Below are positions 37,331 to 51,800 of a DNA stretch of 64,000 nucleotides, piece by piece. The notes beneath the pieces were generated by a model. That model was not told where the DNA came from. It saw nothing but the letters and a program-made list of their open reading frames with translations, and did no database searches. How positions within the stretch are numbered: position 1 is the first letter of the stretch; every line of letters begins with the position of its first letter. This stretch comes from Xylocopa sonorina (lineage: Eukaryota; Arthropoda; Insecta; Hymenoptera; Apidae). Made by a program: the position numbers and the translations under genes. The stretch lies in assembly GCF_050948175.1 (NCBI RefSeq), contig NW_027490125.1, forward strand, positions 806,001-870,000. Reading direction: 5' to 3'.

Positions 37331-39240
37331 CTCATTTCTATGCTTCATGATAAGATATAATATTCATTGCGATTTGTCATGTATACCTTGTATTCACTGC
37401 AAAAGAATGTAAATGCGACACGTCCTTGCTAGGTAATAGCGTTTGTAGATGTCTACGTATCGTAGCAATAGCGTTCTAATGCTTCTTAAAACGCGATATC
37501 GCATCTCATTTCTACGTTTCATGATAGGATATAATATTCATTGCGAAGTATAATGTATACCTCGGATTCCCTTCAAAAGAATGTAAATGCGACACTTCCT
37601 TGCTAGGAAATAGCGTTTGCAGATGCTGACGTATCGTAGCAATAGAGTTCTAATGCTTCTTAAAACGCGATATCGCATCTCATTTCTATGTTTCATGATA
37701 AGATATAATATTCATTGCGATGTGTCATGTATACCTTGTATTCACTGCAAAAGAATGTAAATGCGACACTTCCTTGCTAGGAAATAGCGATTCCAGATGA
37801 CTGGGTATCGAAACAATTGAGTTCTAATGCTTCTTTAAGCGAGATGTCGCACCTCATTTCTATGTTTCATGATGAGATATAATATTCATTGCGAAGTGTC
37901 ATGTATACCTCGCATACACTTCGAATGAATGTAAATGCGACACTTCCTTGCTAGGAATTAGCGTTTCCAGATATATACGTATCGTAGCAATAGAGTTCTA
38001 ATGCTTCTTAAAACGCGATATCGCATCTCATTTCTATGTTTCATGATAAGATATAATACTCATTGCGGAGTGTTAGGTATACCTCGTATTCACTTCGAAG
38101 GAATGTAAATGTGACTCTTCCTTGCTTGGAAATAGCGTTTGCAGATGTCTACGTATCGTAGCAATAGAGTTCTAATGCTTCTTAATTCGCGACATCGCAT
38201 CTCACTTATATGTTTCATGATAAGATATAGTATTCATTGCGAAGTGTCACTTATTCCTCGCATACGCTTTAAATGAATGTAAATGCGACACTTCAATGCT
38301 AGGAGAAAGCGTTTGCAGATGTCTACGTAACGAAGCAATAGAATTCTAATGCTTCTTAAAACGGGATATCGTGTCTCATTTCTATGTTTCGTGATAAGGA
38401 ATAATATTCATTTCGAAGTGTCATGTATACCTCGTATTCACTTCAAAAGATTGTAAATGCGACACTTCATGGCTAGATAGTAGCGTTTGCAGATATCTAC
38501 GTATCGGATCAATAGAGTTCTAATGCTTCTTGAAACGCGATATCGCATCTCATTTCTATGCTTCATGATAAGATATAATATTCATTGCGATTTGTCATGT
38601 ATGCCTTGTATTCACTGCAAAAGAATGTAAATGCGACACGTCCTTGCTAGGAAATAGCGTTTCCAGATGTCTACGTATCGAAACAATAGAGATCTACTGC
38701 TTCTTAAATAGCGATATCCCAACTCATTTCTATATTTCGTGATAAGATATAATATTCATTGTGGATTGCTATGTATACCTCGTATTCGCTTCAAAAGAAT
38801 GTAAATGCGACACTTCCTTGCTAGGAAATAGCGTCTGAAGATGTCTAAGTATCGTAGCAATAGAGTTCTAATGATTCTCAAAACCCGATATCGCATCTCA
38901 TTTCTATGTTTCATGATAAGATATAATACTCATTGCGAAGTGTCATGTATACCTCATATTCACTTCAAAAGAATGTAAATGCGACACTTCCTTGCTAGGA
39001 AATAGCGATTTCAGATGACTGGGTATCGAAACAATTGAGTTCTAATGCTTCTTTAAACGAGATGTCGCACCTCATTTCTATGTTTCATGATGAGATATAA
39101 TATTCATTGCGAAGTGTCATGTATACCTCGCATACACTTCGAATGAATGTAAATGCGACACTTCCTTGCTAGGAATTAGCGTTTCCAGATATATACGTAT
39201 CGTAGCAATAGAGTTCTAATGCTTCTTAAAACGCGATATC
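37331..39240 (+). repeat. Patchy seven-monomer duplication (offset 1218 bp)
   Basis: Two separate blocks recur at exactly 1218 bp (7 x 174). The first, near 37331-37440 and 38549-38658, shares TATGCTTCATG, GCGATTTGTCATG, CCTTGTATTCACTGC and GACACGTCCTTGC. The second, near 37770-38020 and 38990-39238, shares CAGATGACTGGGTATCG, AAACAATTGAG, CTTCTTTAA, TTCATGATGAG, CTTCGAATGAATG and GATATATACG. Monomers between these blocks do not match each other, so later conversion or deletion and re-insertion has eroded the duplication. Confidence 0.8.
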
Positions 39241-41585
39241 GCACCTCATTTCTATCTTTTACGATAAGATATAGTATTCATTGCGGAGTGTCATGTATAC
39301 CTCGTATTCCTTTCAAGAGATTGTAAATGCGACACTTCCTTGCTAGGAAGTAGCGTTTGCAGATGTCTACGTATCGAAGCAATAGGGTACTAAAGCTTCT
39401 TAAATCGCGATATTGCATATCATTTCCATGTTTCATGATAAGATATAATATTCATTGCGAAGTGTCATGTATACCTGGCACACACTTCAAATGAATGTAA
39501 ATGCGACACTTCTTTCTAGAAAATTACGTTACCAGATGTCTACGTATCGAAGCAATAGAGTTCTAATGCTTCTTAAAACGCGATATCGCCACTCATTTCT
39601 ATGTTTCATGATAAGGTATAATATTCATTACGAAGTGTTATGTATACCCCGTATTCACTTCAAAAGAATGTAAATGCTACACTTCCTTGCTAGGAGATAC
39701 AGTTTGCAATTGTCTCCGTATCGAAGCAATAGAGATCTAATGCTTCTTAAATCGCGTTATGGCATCTTATATCTATGTTTCGTGATGATATGATATTCAT
39801 CGCGAAGTGGCATGCAAACCTCGTATTTGCTTCAAAAGAATGTAAATGCGACACTTCCTTGCTAGGAAATGGCGTTTGCAGATATCTACGTATGGTAGCA
39901 TTAGAGTACTAATGCTTCTCAAAACGCGATATTGCATCTCATTTCTATGTTTCATGGTAAGATGTAATATTCATTGCGAAATGTCATGTACACCTCGTGT
40001 TCACTTCAAAAGAGTGTAAATGCGACACTTCCATGCTAGGAAATAGCGTTTGCAGGTGTCTCCGTATAGAAGCAGTAGAGCTCTAATGCTTCACCAAACG
40101 CGATATCGCATCTCATTCCTATGTTTCGTTATAAGGTATAATATTCATTGCGATGTGTCATGTATACCTCGTATTCACTTCAAAATAATGTAATGCGACA
40201 CTTCCTTGCTAGGAAATAGCATTCGCAGATATCTACGTATCATAGCATTAAGTTCTAATGCTTCTCAAGACGCGATATAGCATCTCATTTCTATGTTTAA
40301 TGATAAGATATAATATTTATAGCGAAGTATCATGTATACCTCGTATTCACTTCAAAAGAATGTAAATGCGACACTTCCTTGCCAGGAAATAGCGCCTGCA
40401 GATATCTACGTATCGAAGCAATAGAGTTCTATTGCTGCATAAAACGCCATATAGCATCTCATTTCTATGATTTATGATAAGATATAATATTCATTGCGGA
40501 GTGTCATGTGTAACTCGTATTCACTTCAAAGGACCGTAAATGCGACACTTCCTTGCTATTAAATAACGTTTGCACATGCCTACGTATCGTAGCAATAGAG
40601 ATATTATGCTTCTTGATAGCGAGATATCGCATCCCATTTCTATGTTTCACGATAAGATATAATATTCACTGTGCAATGTTATGTATACCTCGAATTCGCT
40701 TCAAAAGAATGTAAATGCGCCACTTCTTTGGCAGGAAATGGCGTTTGCAGATGTCTACGTATCCTAGCAATAGATTTCTAATGCTACTTAAAACTCGATA
40801 TCGCATCTCACTTCTATGCTTCATGATAGGATATAATATTCATTGCGAAGTGTCATGTATACCTCGCATTAACGTCAAAAGTATGTGAATGCGACACTTC
40901 CATGCTAGGAAATAGCGTTCACAGATGTCTACGTATCGTAGCAAAAGTGTTCTAGTGCTTCTTAAAACTCGATGCCGCATCTCATTTCTATGTTTCACGA
41001 TAACATATGATATTCATTGTGGAGTATTATGTATACCTCGTATTCACATCAAAATGAAGTAAGTGCGACACTTCCTTGCAAGGATGTAGAGTTTGCAGAT
41101 GTCTACTTATCGAAGCAATGGAATTCTAATGCGTCTTAAATCGCGATATCGCATCTCATTTCTATGTTTCATGATAAGAGATAATATTCATAGTGCAATG
41201 TTATGTATACATCTCATTCACTTCAAAAGAATTTAAATGCGACATTTCATTTCTAGGATATGGCGTTTGCAGATGTCTACGTATCGTAGCATTAGAGTTC
41301 TAATGCTTCTTAATACGAGATATCGCATCTCATTTCTATGTTTCATGATAAGATACAATATTTATAGCGAAGTGCCATGTATACCTCGTTTTCACTACAA
41401 AAGTGTTAAAATGCACCACTTCCATGCTAGGAAGTTGCGTTTGCAGATGTCTACGTATCGAAGCAATAGATTTCTAATGCTTCTTAAAACGGGATACCGC
41501 ATCTCATTTCTATGTTTCATGATAAGATATAATATTCATTGCGAAGTGTTATGTATACCTCGCATACACTTCAAATGAATGTAAA

Positions 41586-42250
41586 TGCGACACTTCCCTA
41601 CTAGGAAATAGCGTTGGGAGATGTTTACGTATCCAAGCAATAGAGTTCTAATGTATCTTAAACAAATATCGCATCTCATTTCTATGTTTCATGATAAGAT
41701 ATAATATTCAGTGCGAAGTGTCTTGTATACCTCGCATACACTTCAAGTAAATGTAAATGCGACACTTCCTTGCCAGGAAATTGCGTTTGCAGATGTCTAC
41801 GAACCGAAGCAATACAGTTCTAATGCTTCTTAAATGGCGATATCGCATCTCATTTCTATGTTTCATGATAAGAGATGATATTCATTGTGCAGTGTTATGT
41901 ATACCTCGTATTCACTTGAAAAGAATGCAAATGCGACACTTCCTTGCTAGGAAATAGCGTTTGCAGATGTCTACGTATCGAAGCAATGGAGTTGCAATGC
42001 TTCTTAAACGCGATATCGTACCTCATTTCTATGTTTTGTGGTAAGATATAATATTCACTGCGAAATGTCACTTATACCTCGCATGCACTTCAAATGATTG
42101 TAAAATGCGACACTTTCTTGCTAGGAAATAGCGTTCGCAAATATCTACGTATCGTAGCAATAGTGTTCAAATGCTTCTTGAAACGGTATATCGCATCTCA
42201 TTTCTATGTTTCATGATAGGACATAATACTCATTGTGGAGTGTTATGTAT
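41586..42250 (+). repeat. Multi-monomer block, copy A (copy B 43323-44152)
   Basis: Ordered private variants are shared with 43323-44152: GCGTTGGGAGATGTTTACG, GTATCCAAGC, AACCAAATATCGC (AACAAATATCGC here), ATTCAGTGCG, CTTCAAGTAAATG, GAAATTGCG, CTTAAATGGCG, GGAGTTGCAATGC, TTTTGTGGTAAG, GCGAAATGTCACTTATACC, GACACTTTCTTGC, GCGTTCGCAAATATC and GATAGGACATAATAC. The offset is 1737 bp at the left and 1912 bp further right, so copy B holds about one extra monomer. Confidence 0.9.
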
Positions 42251-43322
42251 ACCTCGTACTCACTTCAAGAGAATGTAAATGCGACACTTCCTTGCTAGCA
42301 AATAGCGTTTGCAGATGTCTACGTATCGTAGCAATGGAGATCTAACGCTTCTTAAACCAAATATCGCATCTCATTTCTATGTTTCAAGATGGGATATAAT
42401 AATCGTTGCGAAGTATTCATGTATACCTCGCATACACTTGAGGTGAATGTATATGCGACACTTCCTTGCTAGGAAATAGCGTTTGCAGATGTCTACGTAT
42501 CGTAGCATTAGAGTTTCTGTGCTTCTCAAAACGCATATCGCATCCCATTTCTATGTTTCATGATAAGATATAATATTCATTGTGAAGTGTCATGTATACC
42601 TCGTATTCACTTCAAATGAATGTAAATGCGACACTTCCTAGGTAGGATATAGCCTTTGCAGATGTCTACGTATCGAAGCAATAGAATTCTAATGCTTCTT
42701 AATACGAGATAACGCATCTCATTTCTATGATTCGTGATAAGATATAATATTCATTGCGAAGTGCCACTTATACCTCGCATACTCTTCAAATGAATGTAAA
42801 TGCGACACTTCCATGCTAGGAAACAGCGTTTGCAGATGTCTCCGTATCGAAGCAAAAGAGTTCTAATGCTTCTCAAAACGCGATATCGAATCTCATATCT
42901 ATGTTTCATGATAGGGTATAATATTCATTGCAAAGTGTCATGTATACATCGTATTCGCTTCAAAAGAATGTAAATGCGACACTTCATTGCTAGGAAGTAG
43001 CGTTTGCAGATGCCTACGTATCGGAGCAATAGAGTTCTAAAGATTCTCTTATCGCGATATCGCAACTCATTTCTATGTTTCCAGATAAGATATAATATTC
43101 ATTGCGAAGTGTCATGTATACCTCGCATACACTTCAAATGAATGTAAATGCGACACTTCCCTACTAGGAAATAGCGTTTGCAGATGTCTACGTATCGTAG
43201 CAATAGTGATCTGATGCTTCTTAATACACGAAATCGCATCTCACTCCTATGTTTCATGATATAATATAATATTCATTGCGAAGTGTCATGTATGAGTCGC
43301 ATACACTTAAAAAGAATGTAAA

Positions 43323-44152
43323 TGCGACACTTCCTTCCTAGGAAATAGCGTTGGGAGATGTTTACGTATCCAAGCAATAGAGTTCTAATGCATCTTAAAC
43401 CAAATATCGCATCTCATTTCTATGTTTCATGATAAGATATAATATTCAGTGCGAAGTGTCTTGTATACCTCGCATACACTTCAAGTAAATGTAAATGCGA
43501 CACTTCCTTGATAGGAAATAGCGATGACAGATGTCTACTTATCGAAGAAACAGAGCTCTAATGCTTCTTAAAACGAGATATCGCATCTCATTTTAATGTT
43601 TTATGATAAAATATAATATTCATTGTGGAGTGTTATGTATACCTCCTATTCACTTCAAAGGAATGTAAATGCCACACTTCCTTGCTAGGAAATTGCGTTT
43701 GCAGGTGTCTGCGTACCGAAGCAATACAGTTCTAATGCTTCTTAAATGGCGATATCGCATCTCATTTCTATGTTTCATGATAAGATATGATATTCATTGT
43801 GCAGTGTTATGTATACCTCGTATTCACTTGAAAAGAATGTAAATGCGACACTTCCTTGCTAGGAAATAGCGTTTGCAGATATCTACGTATCGAAGCAATG
43901 GAGTTGCAATGCTTCTTAAAACGCGATATCGCACCTCATTTCTATGTTTTGTGGTAAGATATAATATTCACTGCGAAATGTCACTTATACCTCGCATGCA
44001 CTTCAAATGATTGTAAATGCGACACTTTCTTGCTAGGAAATAGCGTTCGCAAATATCTACGTATCGTAGCAATAGTGTTCAAATGCTTCTTAAAACGGAA
44101 TATCGCATCTCATTTCTATGTTTCATGATAGGACATAATACTCATTGTGCAG
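43323..44152 (+). repeat. Multi-monomer block, copy B, with one extra monomer
   Basis: This is the counterpart of 41586-42250. An additional monomer at about 43517-43690, with GCGATGACAG and CATTTTAATGTTTTATG, separates the GTTGGGAG monomer from the GAAATTGCG monomer, which are adjacent in copy A. Either copy B gained a monomer or copy A lost one after duplication. Sequence agreement elsewhere is high. Confidence 0.88.
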
Positions 44153-47100
44153 TGTTATGTATACCTCGTATTCACATCAAGAGAATGTAAATGCGACAGT
44201 TCCTTGCTACGAAATAGCGTTTGCAGATGGCTACGTATCGTAGCATTAGTGTTCTAATGCTTTTCAAGACGCGATATCGTATCTCATTTCTATGTTTCAT
44301 GATAAGATATAATATTCATTGCGAAGTGTCTTGTATACCTCGCATACACTTCAAATAAATGTAAATGCGACACTTCCTTCCTTGGAAATAGCGTCTGCAG
44401 ATGACTACGTATCGTAGAAATAGAGTTCTAATTCTTCTTAAAACGCGATATCGCATCACATTTCTATGTTTCATGATAAGATATAATATTCATTGCGAAG
44501 TGTTATGTCTACATCGTATTCACCTCAAAAGAATGTAAATGCGACACTTCCTTGCTAGGAAATAGCGTTTGCAGATGTGTACCTATCGTAGCAGTAAGGT
44601 TCTAATGCTTCTCAAAACGCGATATCGCATCTCATTTCTATGTTTCATGATATGATATAATATTCACTGCGAAGTGTCACTTATACCTCGCATACTCTTC
44701 AAATGAATGTAAATGCGACACTTCCTTCCTAGGAAATAGCGTTTGCAGATGTCTATGTATCGGAGCAATAGAGTTCTAATGCTACTTGAAACGGGATATT
44801 GCATCTCATTTCTATATTTCATGATAAGATATAATATTCACTGTGGAGCGTTATGTATACCTCGTATTCACTTAACAAGAATGTAAATGCGACACTTCCC
44901 TGCTAGGAAATAGCGTTTTCCGATGTCTACGTATCGAAGCAATAGATTTCTAATGTTTCTTAAAACGCGATATCGGATCTCATTTCTATGTTTCATGATA
45001 AGATATAATATTCATTGTGCACTGTTATGTATACCCCGTATTCACTTCAAAGGAATGTAAATGCGACACTTCCTTGCTAGGAAATAGGGTTTGCAGATGT
45101 ATACGTATCGTAGCAATAGATTTCTAACGCCTCTCAAAACGCGATATCGCATCCCATTTCTATGTTTCATGATAAGATATAATATTCATTGCGAAGTGTC
45201 ATATATACCTCGTATTCACTCCATGCAATGTAAATGCGACACTTTATTGCTAGGAAGTTGCGTTTTCCGATGTCTACGTATCGTAGCAGTAGAGTTCTAT
45301 TGCTTCTTAAAACGCGATATCGCACTCATTTCTATGTTTCATGATAAGATATAATATTCATTGCGAAGTGTCATGTATACCTCGTATTCACATCAAAAGA
45401 ATGTAAATGCGACACTTCTATGCTAGGAAATAGCGTTTGCAGATGCCTTCGTATCGTAGCAATAGAGTTCTAATGCTTCTTAAACCGCGATATCGCATCT
45501 CATTTCTATGTGTCATGATGACATATAATATTCATTGCGAAGTGTCATGTATACCTCGTATTCACTTCAAAAGAATGTAAATGCGACACTTCCTTGCTAG
45601 GAAATAGCGTTCCCAGATGTCTACGTATAGAAACAATAGGGTTCTAATGCTTCTTCAAACGAGACTTCGCATCTCATTTCTATGTTTCGTGATGAGATAT
45701 AATATTCATTGCGAAGAGTCATGTATACCTCGTATTCACATCAAAGGAAAGTAAATGCGACACTTCCGTGCTAGGAAACAGCGTCTGCAGTATTCTACGT
45801 AACGTAGCAATAGAGTTCTAATGCTACTTAGAACTCGATATCGCATCTCATTTCTATGAATCATGATAAGATATAATATTCATTGCGAAGTGTCTTGTAT
45901 ACCTCGCGTACTCTTCAAACGAATGTAAATGCGACACTTCCTTGCTAGGAAATAGCGATGGCAGATGTCTACGTATCGAAGCAACAGAGTTCTAATGCTT
46001 CTTAAAACGAGATATCGCATCTCATTTCTACGTTTCATGATAAGATATAATATTCATAGTGGAGTGTCATGTATACCTCGCATACTACTCAAATGAGTGT
46101 AAATGCGACACTTCCTTGCTAGGAAATAGCGTTGGCAGATGTGTACGTATCGAAGCAATAGTGTTGTAATGCTGCTTAAATCGCGATATCGCATCTCATT
46201 TCTATGCTTCATGATAAGAAATAATATTCATTGTGCAGTGTTATGTATGCCTCGTATTCGCTTCAAAAGAATGTAGATGCGACATTTCCTTGCTAGGAAA
46301 TAGCGTTTGCAGATGTCTACGTATCGTAGCATTAGATTTCTAATGCTTCTTAAATCGCGATATCGCATCTCATTTCTACGTTTCATGATAAGATATAATA
46401 TTCATTGTGCAGTGTTATGTATACCTCGTATTCACTTCAAAAGAATGATAATGCGTCATTTACTTGCTAGGAAATAGCGTTTGCAGATGTCTATGTATCG
46501 TAGCAATAGAGTTCTAATTCTTCTTAAAACGCGATATCGCACCTCATTTCTATGTTTCATGATAAGATACAATATTCATTGCGAAGTGTCTTGTGTACCT
46601 CGCATACACTTCGACTGAATGTAAATGCGACACTTCCTTCCTAGGAAATAGCTTCTGCAGATATCTACGTTTCGTAGCAATAGAGTTCTAATGTTTCTCA
46701 AAACGCAATATCGCATCTCATTTCTATGTTTCATGATAAGATGTAATATTCATTGCGAAGTTACTTGTATACCTCGCATACACTTCAAATGAATGTAAAT
46801 GCTACACTTCCTTGCTAGGAAATAGCGTTGGCAGATGTCTACGTATCGAAGCAATAGGGTACTATTGCTTCTTAAAACGAGTTATCGCATCTCATTTCTA
46901 TGTTTCATGATAAGATGTAATATTCATTGTGCAGTGTTATGTACACGTCCCATTCACTTCAAAAGAATGTAAATGCGACACTTCCTTGCTAGAAAATAGC
47001 GTTTGCAGATGTCTACGTATCGTAGCAATAGATTTCTAATGCTTCTTAAAACGAGATATCGCATCTCATTCCTTTGTTTTACGATAAGATATAATATTCA

Positions 47101-47518
47101 TTGCGGAGTGCCATGTATGCCACGTATTCACTTCAAAAGAATGTAAATGCGACATTTCCTTGCTAGAAAATAGCGTTTCCAGGTGTCTACGTATCGTAGC
47201 AATAGATTTCTAATGCTCCTTAAGACGCGATATCGCTCCTCATTTCTATGTTTCATGATAATATATAATATTCATAGTGAAGTGTCATGTATACCTCGCA
47301 TACTACTCATATGAGTGTAAATGCGACACTTCCTTGCTAGGAAATAGCGTTTGCAGATGTCTACGTATCGAAGCAATAGAGTTCTAATGCTTCTTCAATC
47401 GCGAAATCGCATCCCAATTCTATGTTTCATGATAAGATATAATATTGATTGCGAAGTGTCATGTATGCCTCGTATTCACTTCAAAAGAATGTAAGTGCGA
47501 CACATCCTTGCTGGGAAA

Positions 47519-47864
47519 TAGCGTTGCAGATGTCTACGTATCCAAGCAATAGAGTTCTAATGCTTCTTATAACGCGATATCGCATCTCATTTCTATGTCT
47601 CGTGATAAGATATAATATTCATTGCGAAGTGTTATGTATACCTCGTATTCACATCAAACGAACGTATTTGGGACACTTCCTTGCTAGGAAATAGCGTTGC
47701 AGATGTCTACGTATCCAAGCAATAGAGTTCTAATGCTTCTTATAACGCGATATCGCATCTCATTTCTATGCCTCGTGATAAGATATAATATTCATTGCGA
47801 AGTGTTATGTATACCTCGTACTCACTTCAAACGAACGTATTTGGGACACTTCCTTGCTAGGAAA
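47519..47864 (+). repeat. Recent tandem duplication of a 173-bp monomer
   Basis: The monomers at 47519-47691 and 47692-47864 both carry a 1-bp deletion at their start (TAGCGTTGCAG instead of TAGCGTTTGCAG). They also share GTATCCAAGC, CTTATAACGCG, a CTCGTGATAAG variant and CAAACGAACGTATTTGGGAC. They differ at about three sites. The shared deletion proves common descent. Confidence 0.92.
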
Positions 47865-48386
47865 TAGCGCTTGCAGATGTCTACGTAACTAAGCAATAGA
47901 GTTCTAATGCTACTTAAAACGCGATATCGCATGTCATTTCCTTGTTTCATGATAAAATATAATATTCATTATGGAGTGTTATTATAACCTCGTATTCACT
48001 TCAAAAGAATGTAATTGCAACACTTCCTTGTCATTAAATACCATTTGCAGATGTCTACGTGTCGTAGCAATAGAGTTCTAATGCATCTTAAATCGCGATA
48101 TCGCATCTCATTTCTATGTTTCATGATAAAATATGATATTTATTGTGGAGTGTTATGTATACCTCGTATTCACTTTAAAAGAATGTAAATGCTACACTTC
48201 CTTGCTAGGAAATAGTGTTTGCTGATGTATACGTATCATAGCAATAGAGTTCTGATGCTTCTTAAAATGCGATGTCGCTCCTCATTTCTATGTTCCATGA
48301 TAAGATATAATATTCATTGCGAAGTGTTATGTATTCCTCGCCTACACTTCAAAGGAATGTAAATGCGACACTTCCTTGCTAGGAAA

Positions 48387-48718
48387 TATCGTTTCCAGAT
48401 GTCTACGTATCGAAGCAATGGAGTTCTAATGCTTCTTAAAACGCGATATCGCATCTCATTTCTGTTTCATGATAAGATATAATATTCATTGCGAAGTGAT
48501 ATGTATACCGCGTCTACACTTCCAATGAATGTAAATGCCTCACTTCCTTCCTAGGAAACGCGTTTCCAGATGTCTACGTTTCGAAGCAATACAGTTCTAA
48601 TGCTTCTTTAAAAGCGATATAGCATCTCAACTCTATGTTACATGATAAGACATAATATTCAATGCGAAGTGTTATGTATGTCTCGTCTACAATTCAAAAG
48701 AATGTAAATGCCACACTT
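48387..48718 (+). repeat. Two-monomer segment duplicated from or to 871-1202
   Basis: Long-range partner of the block at 871-1202, with a constant offset of 47516 bp and shared rare variants including the 4-bp deletion CATTTCTGTTTC. It is followed directly by a truncated monomer at 48732. Confidence 0.85.
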
Positions 48719-48731
48719 CCTTCCTATGAAA

Positions 48732-48867
48732 TAGGGTTTCCAACTGTTCAATTCATCGCTTTTCAATTCTATATTTCATGATAAGATGCAATATTCATTG
48801 CGAAGTGTTATGTGTAACTCGGCTATACGTCAAAAGAATGCAAATGCCACACTTCCATGCTAGGAAG
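48732..48867 (+). repeat. Truncated 136-bp monomer
   Basis: This monomer is 38 bp shorter than normal. It reads TAGGGTTTCCAACTGTTC and then ATTCATCGCTTTTC, so most of positions 17-55, including the CTACGTATCG core, is missing. The GCGATATCGC palindrome is also lost. It is the largest internal deletion I noticed in a single monomer. Confidence 0.85.
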
Positions 48868-51800
48868 TAGCGCACCCAGATCTCTAGGTATTGAAGCACT
48901 TTTGTTCTAATGCTTTTTAAAACGCGATATCGCATCTCATTCCTATGTTTCATGATAATATATAATATTCATTGTGCAATGTTATGTATACCTCGCATTC
49001 ACTTCAAAAGAATGTAAATGCGACACTTCCTTGCTAGGAAATAGCGTTTGCAGATGTCTACGTATCGTAGCAGTAGAGTTCTAATGCTTCTTAAAACGCG
49101 ATATCGCATCAGATTTCTATGTTTCATGATAAGGTATAATATTCATTGTGGAGTATTATGTATTCCTGGTATCCACTTCAAAAGAATGTAAATGCGACAC
49201 TTCCTTGCTAGGAAATAGCGTCTGCAGATGTCTACGAATCGTAGCAATAGAGTTCTGATGCTACTTAAATCGCGATGTCGCATCTCATTTCTATGATTCA
49301 ATATAAGATATATTATTCATTGCGTAGTGTCATGTATACTTCGTATTCACTTCAAAAGAACGTAAATGCGACACATCCTTGCAAGGAAGTAGCGTTTGCA
49401 GATGTCTACGTATCGAAGCAATAATATTCCAATGCTTCTTAAATCGCGATATCGCACCTCAATTCTACGTTACATGATAAGATATAATATTCATTGCGCA
49501 GTGCTATGCATATCTCGTCTACACTTCAAATGAATGTAAATGCGACATTTCCTTGCTAGGATATAACGATGGCAGATGTCTACGTATCGAAGCAGCAGGG
49601 TTCTAATGCTTCTTGAAACGAGATATCGCATCTCATTTCCATGTTTCATGATAAGATACAATATTAATTGCCAAGTGTCATGTATACCTGGTATTCACTT
49701 CAGAAGAATGTAAGTGCTACACTTCCTTGCTAGGAAATAGCGTTTGCAGATGTCTACGTATCGAAGCAATAGAGTTCTAATGCTGCTTAAATCGCGATAT
49801 CGCATCTCATTTCTATGTTTCATGATAGGACATAATATTCATTGAGGAGGGTTATGCATATCTCGTCTACACTTAAAAAGAATGTAAATGCGACACTTCC
49901 TTGCTAGGAAGTAGCTTTCCAGATGTCTACGTATCGTAGCAATAGTGTTCTAATGCTTCTTAAAGAGCGATATCGCATCTCATTCCAATGTTTCATGATA
50001 AGATATAATATTCATTGTGGGGTATTATGCATACCTCGTACTCACTTCAAAAGAATGCAAATGCGACACTCCCTTGCTTTGAAATAGTGTTTGCAGATGA
50101 CTGCGTATCGAATCAATAGGGATCTGATGCTTCTTAAGACGCGATATCGCATCTCATTTCTATGTCTCGTGATAAGATATAATATTCATTGTGGGGTATT
50201 ATGCATACCTCGTATTCACTTCAAAAAAGTGCAAATGCGACACTGCCTTGCTAGGAAGCAGCGTATGCAGATGTCTACGTATCGAAGGAATAGATTTCTA
50301 ATGCTTCTTAAAATGGGATATCGCATCTCATTTCTATGTTTCATGATAAGATATAATATTCATTGTGCAATGTTATGTGTACCTCGCATTCACTTCAAAA
50401 GAATGTAGATGCGACACTTCCTTGCTAGGAAATAGCGTTTCCAGATGTCTACGTATAGAAACAATAGAGTTCTAATGCTTCTTAAAACGAGACTTCGCAT
50501 TTCATTTCTATGTTTCATGTTGAGATAAAATAATCATTGCGATGTGTCACTTATACCTCACATACACTTCAAATGAATGTAAATGCGACACTTCCTTGCT
50601 GGGAAATAGCGTTTGCAGACGTCTACGTATCGAAGCAATAGAGTTCTAATGCTTCTTCAAACGGGATATCGCAACTCATTTCTATGCTTCATGATAAGAA
50701 ATAATATTCATTGCGAAGTGTCGTTTATACCTCGTATTCGCTTCAAATGAATGTAAATGCGACACTTCCTTGCTATTAAATAGCGTTTGCAGATGTCTAC
50801 GTATCGTAGCAATAGAGTTCTAATGCCCCTTAAATCGCGATATCGCATCTCATTTCTATGCTTCACGATAAGATATAATATTCATTGCGAAGTGTCATGT
50901 ATACCTAGCATACACTTCAAATGAATGTAAATGCGACACTTCCTTGTAGGAAATGACGTTTGCAGATGTCTACGTATCGAAGCAATGGAGTTCTAATGCT
51001 TCTTAAATCGCAATATCGCATCTCATTTCTATGTTACATGATAATTATTAATATTCAGTGCGAAGTGTCATGTATACCTCGTATTCCCTTCAAAAGAATG
51101 TAAAGGCGACACTTCCTTGCTAGGAAATACCGATTGCAGATGTCTACGTATTGAAGCGATAGAGTTCTAATGCTTCATGAATGGCGATATCGCATCACAT
51201 TTCCAGGATTCATGATAAGATACAATATTTATTGTGCAGTGTTATGCATACCTCGTATTCGCTTCAAATGAATGTAAATGCGACACTTCCCTGCTAGGAA
51301 GTAGCGTTTGCAGATGTCTACGTATCGATGCAATAGAGTTCTAACGCTTCTTAAATCGCGATATCGCATATCATTTCTATGTATCATGATAAGATATAAT
51401 ATTCATTGCGAAGTGTCTTGTATACCTCGCATACACTTCAAATGAATTTAAATACGACACTTCATTGCTAGGATATAGCGTTGGCAGATGTCTACGTATC
51501 GAAGCAATAGAGTTCTAATGCTTCTTAGACCGCCATATCGCACACTCATTTCTGTGTTTCATGATAAGTTATAATATTCATTGCGAAGTGTCATGTTTAC
51601 CTCGTATTCAATCCAAAAGAATGTATTTGCGACACTTCCATGCTATGAAATAGCGTTTGCAGGTGTCTACGTATCGTAGCAATAGAGTTCTAATGCTTCT
51701 TAAATCGCGATATCGCATCCGATTTCTATGTTTCGTGATAAGGTATAATATTCCTCGTGGAGTGTTATGTATACATCGTATTCACTTCAGGTGAATGTAT

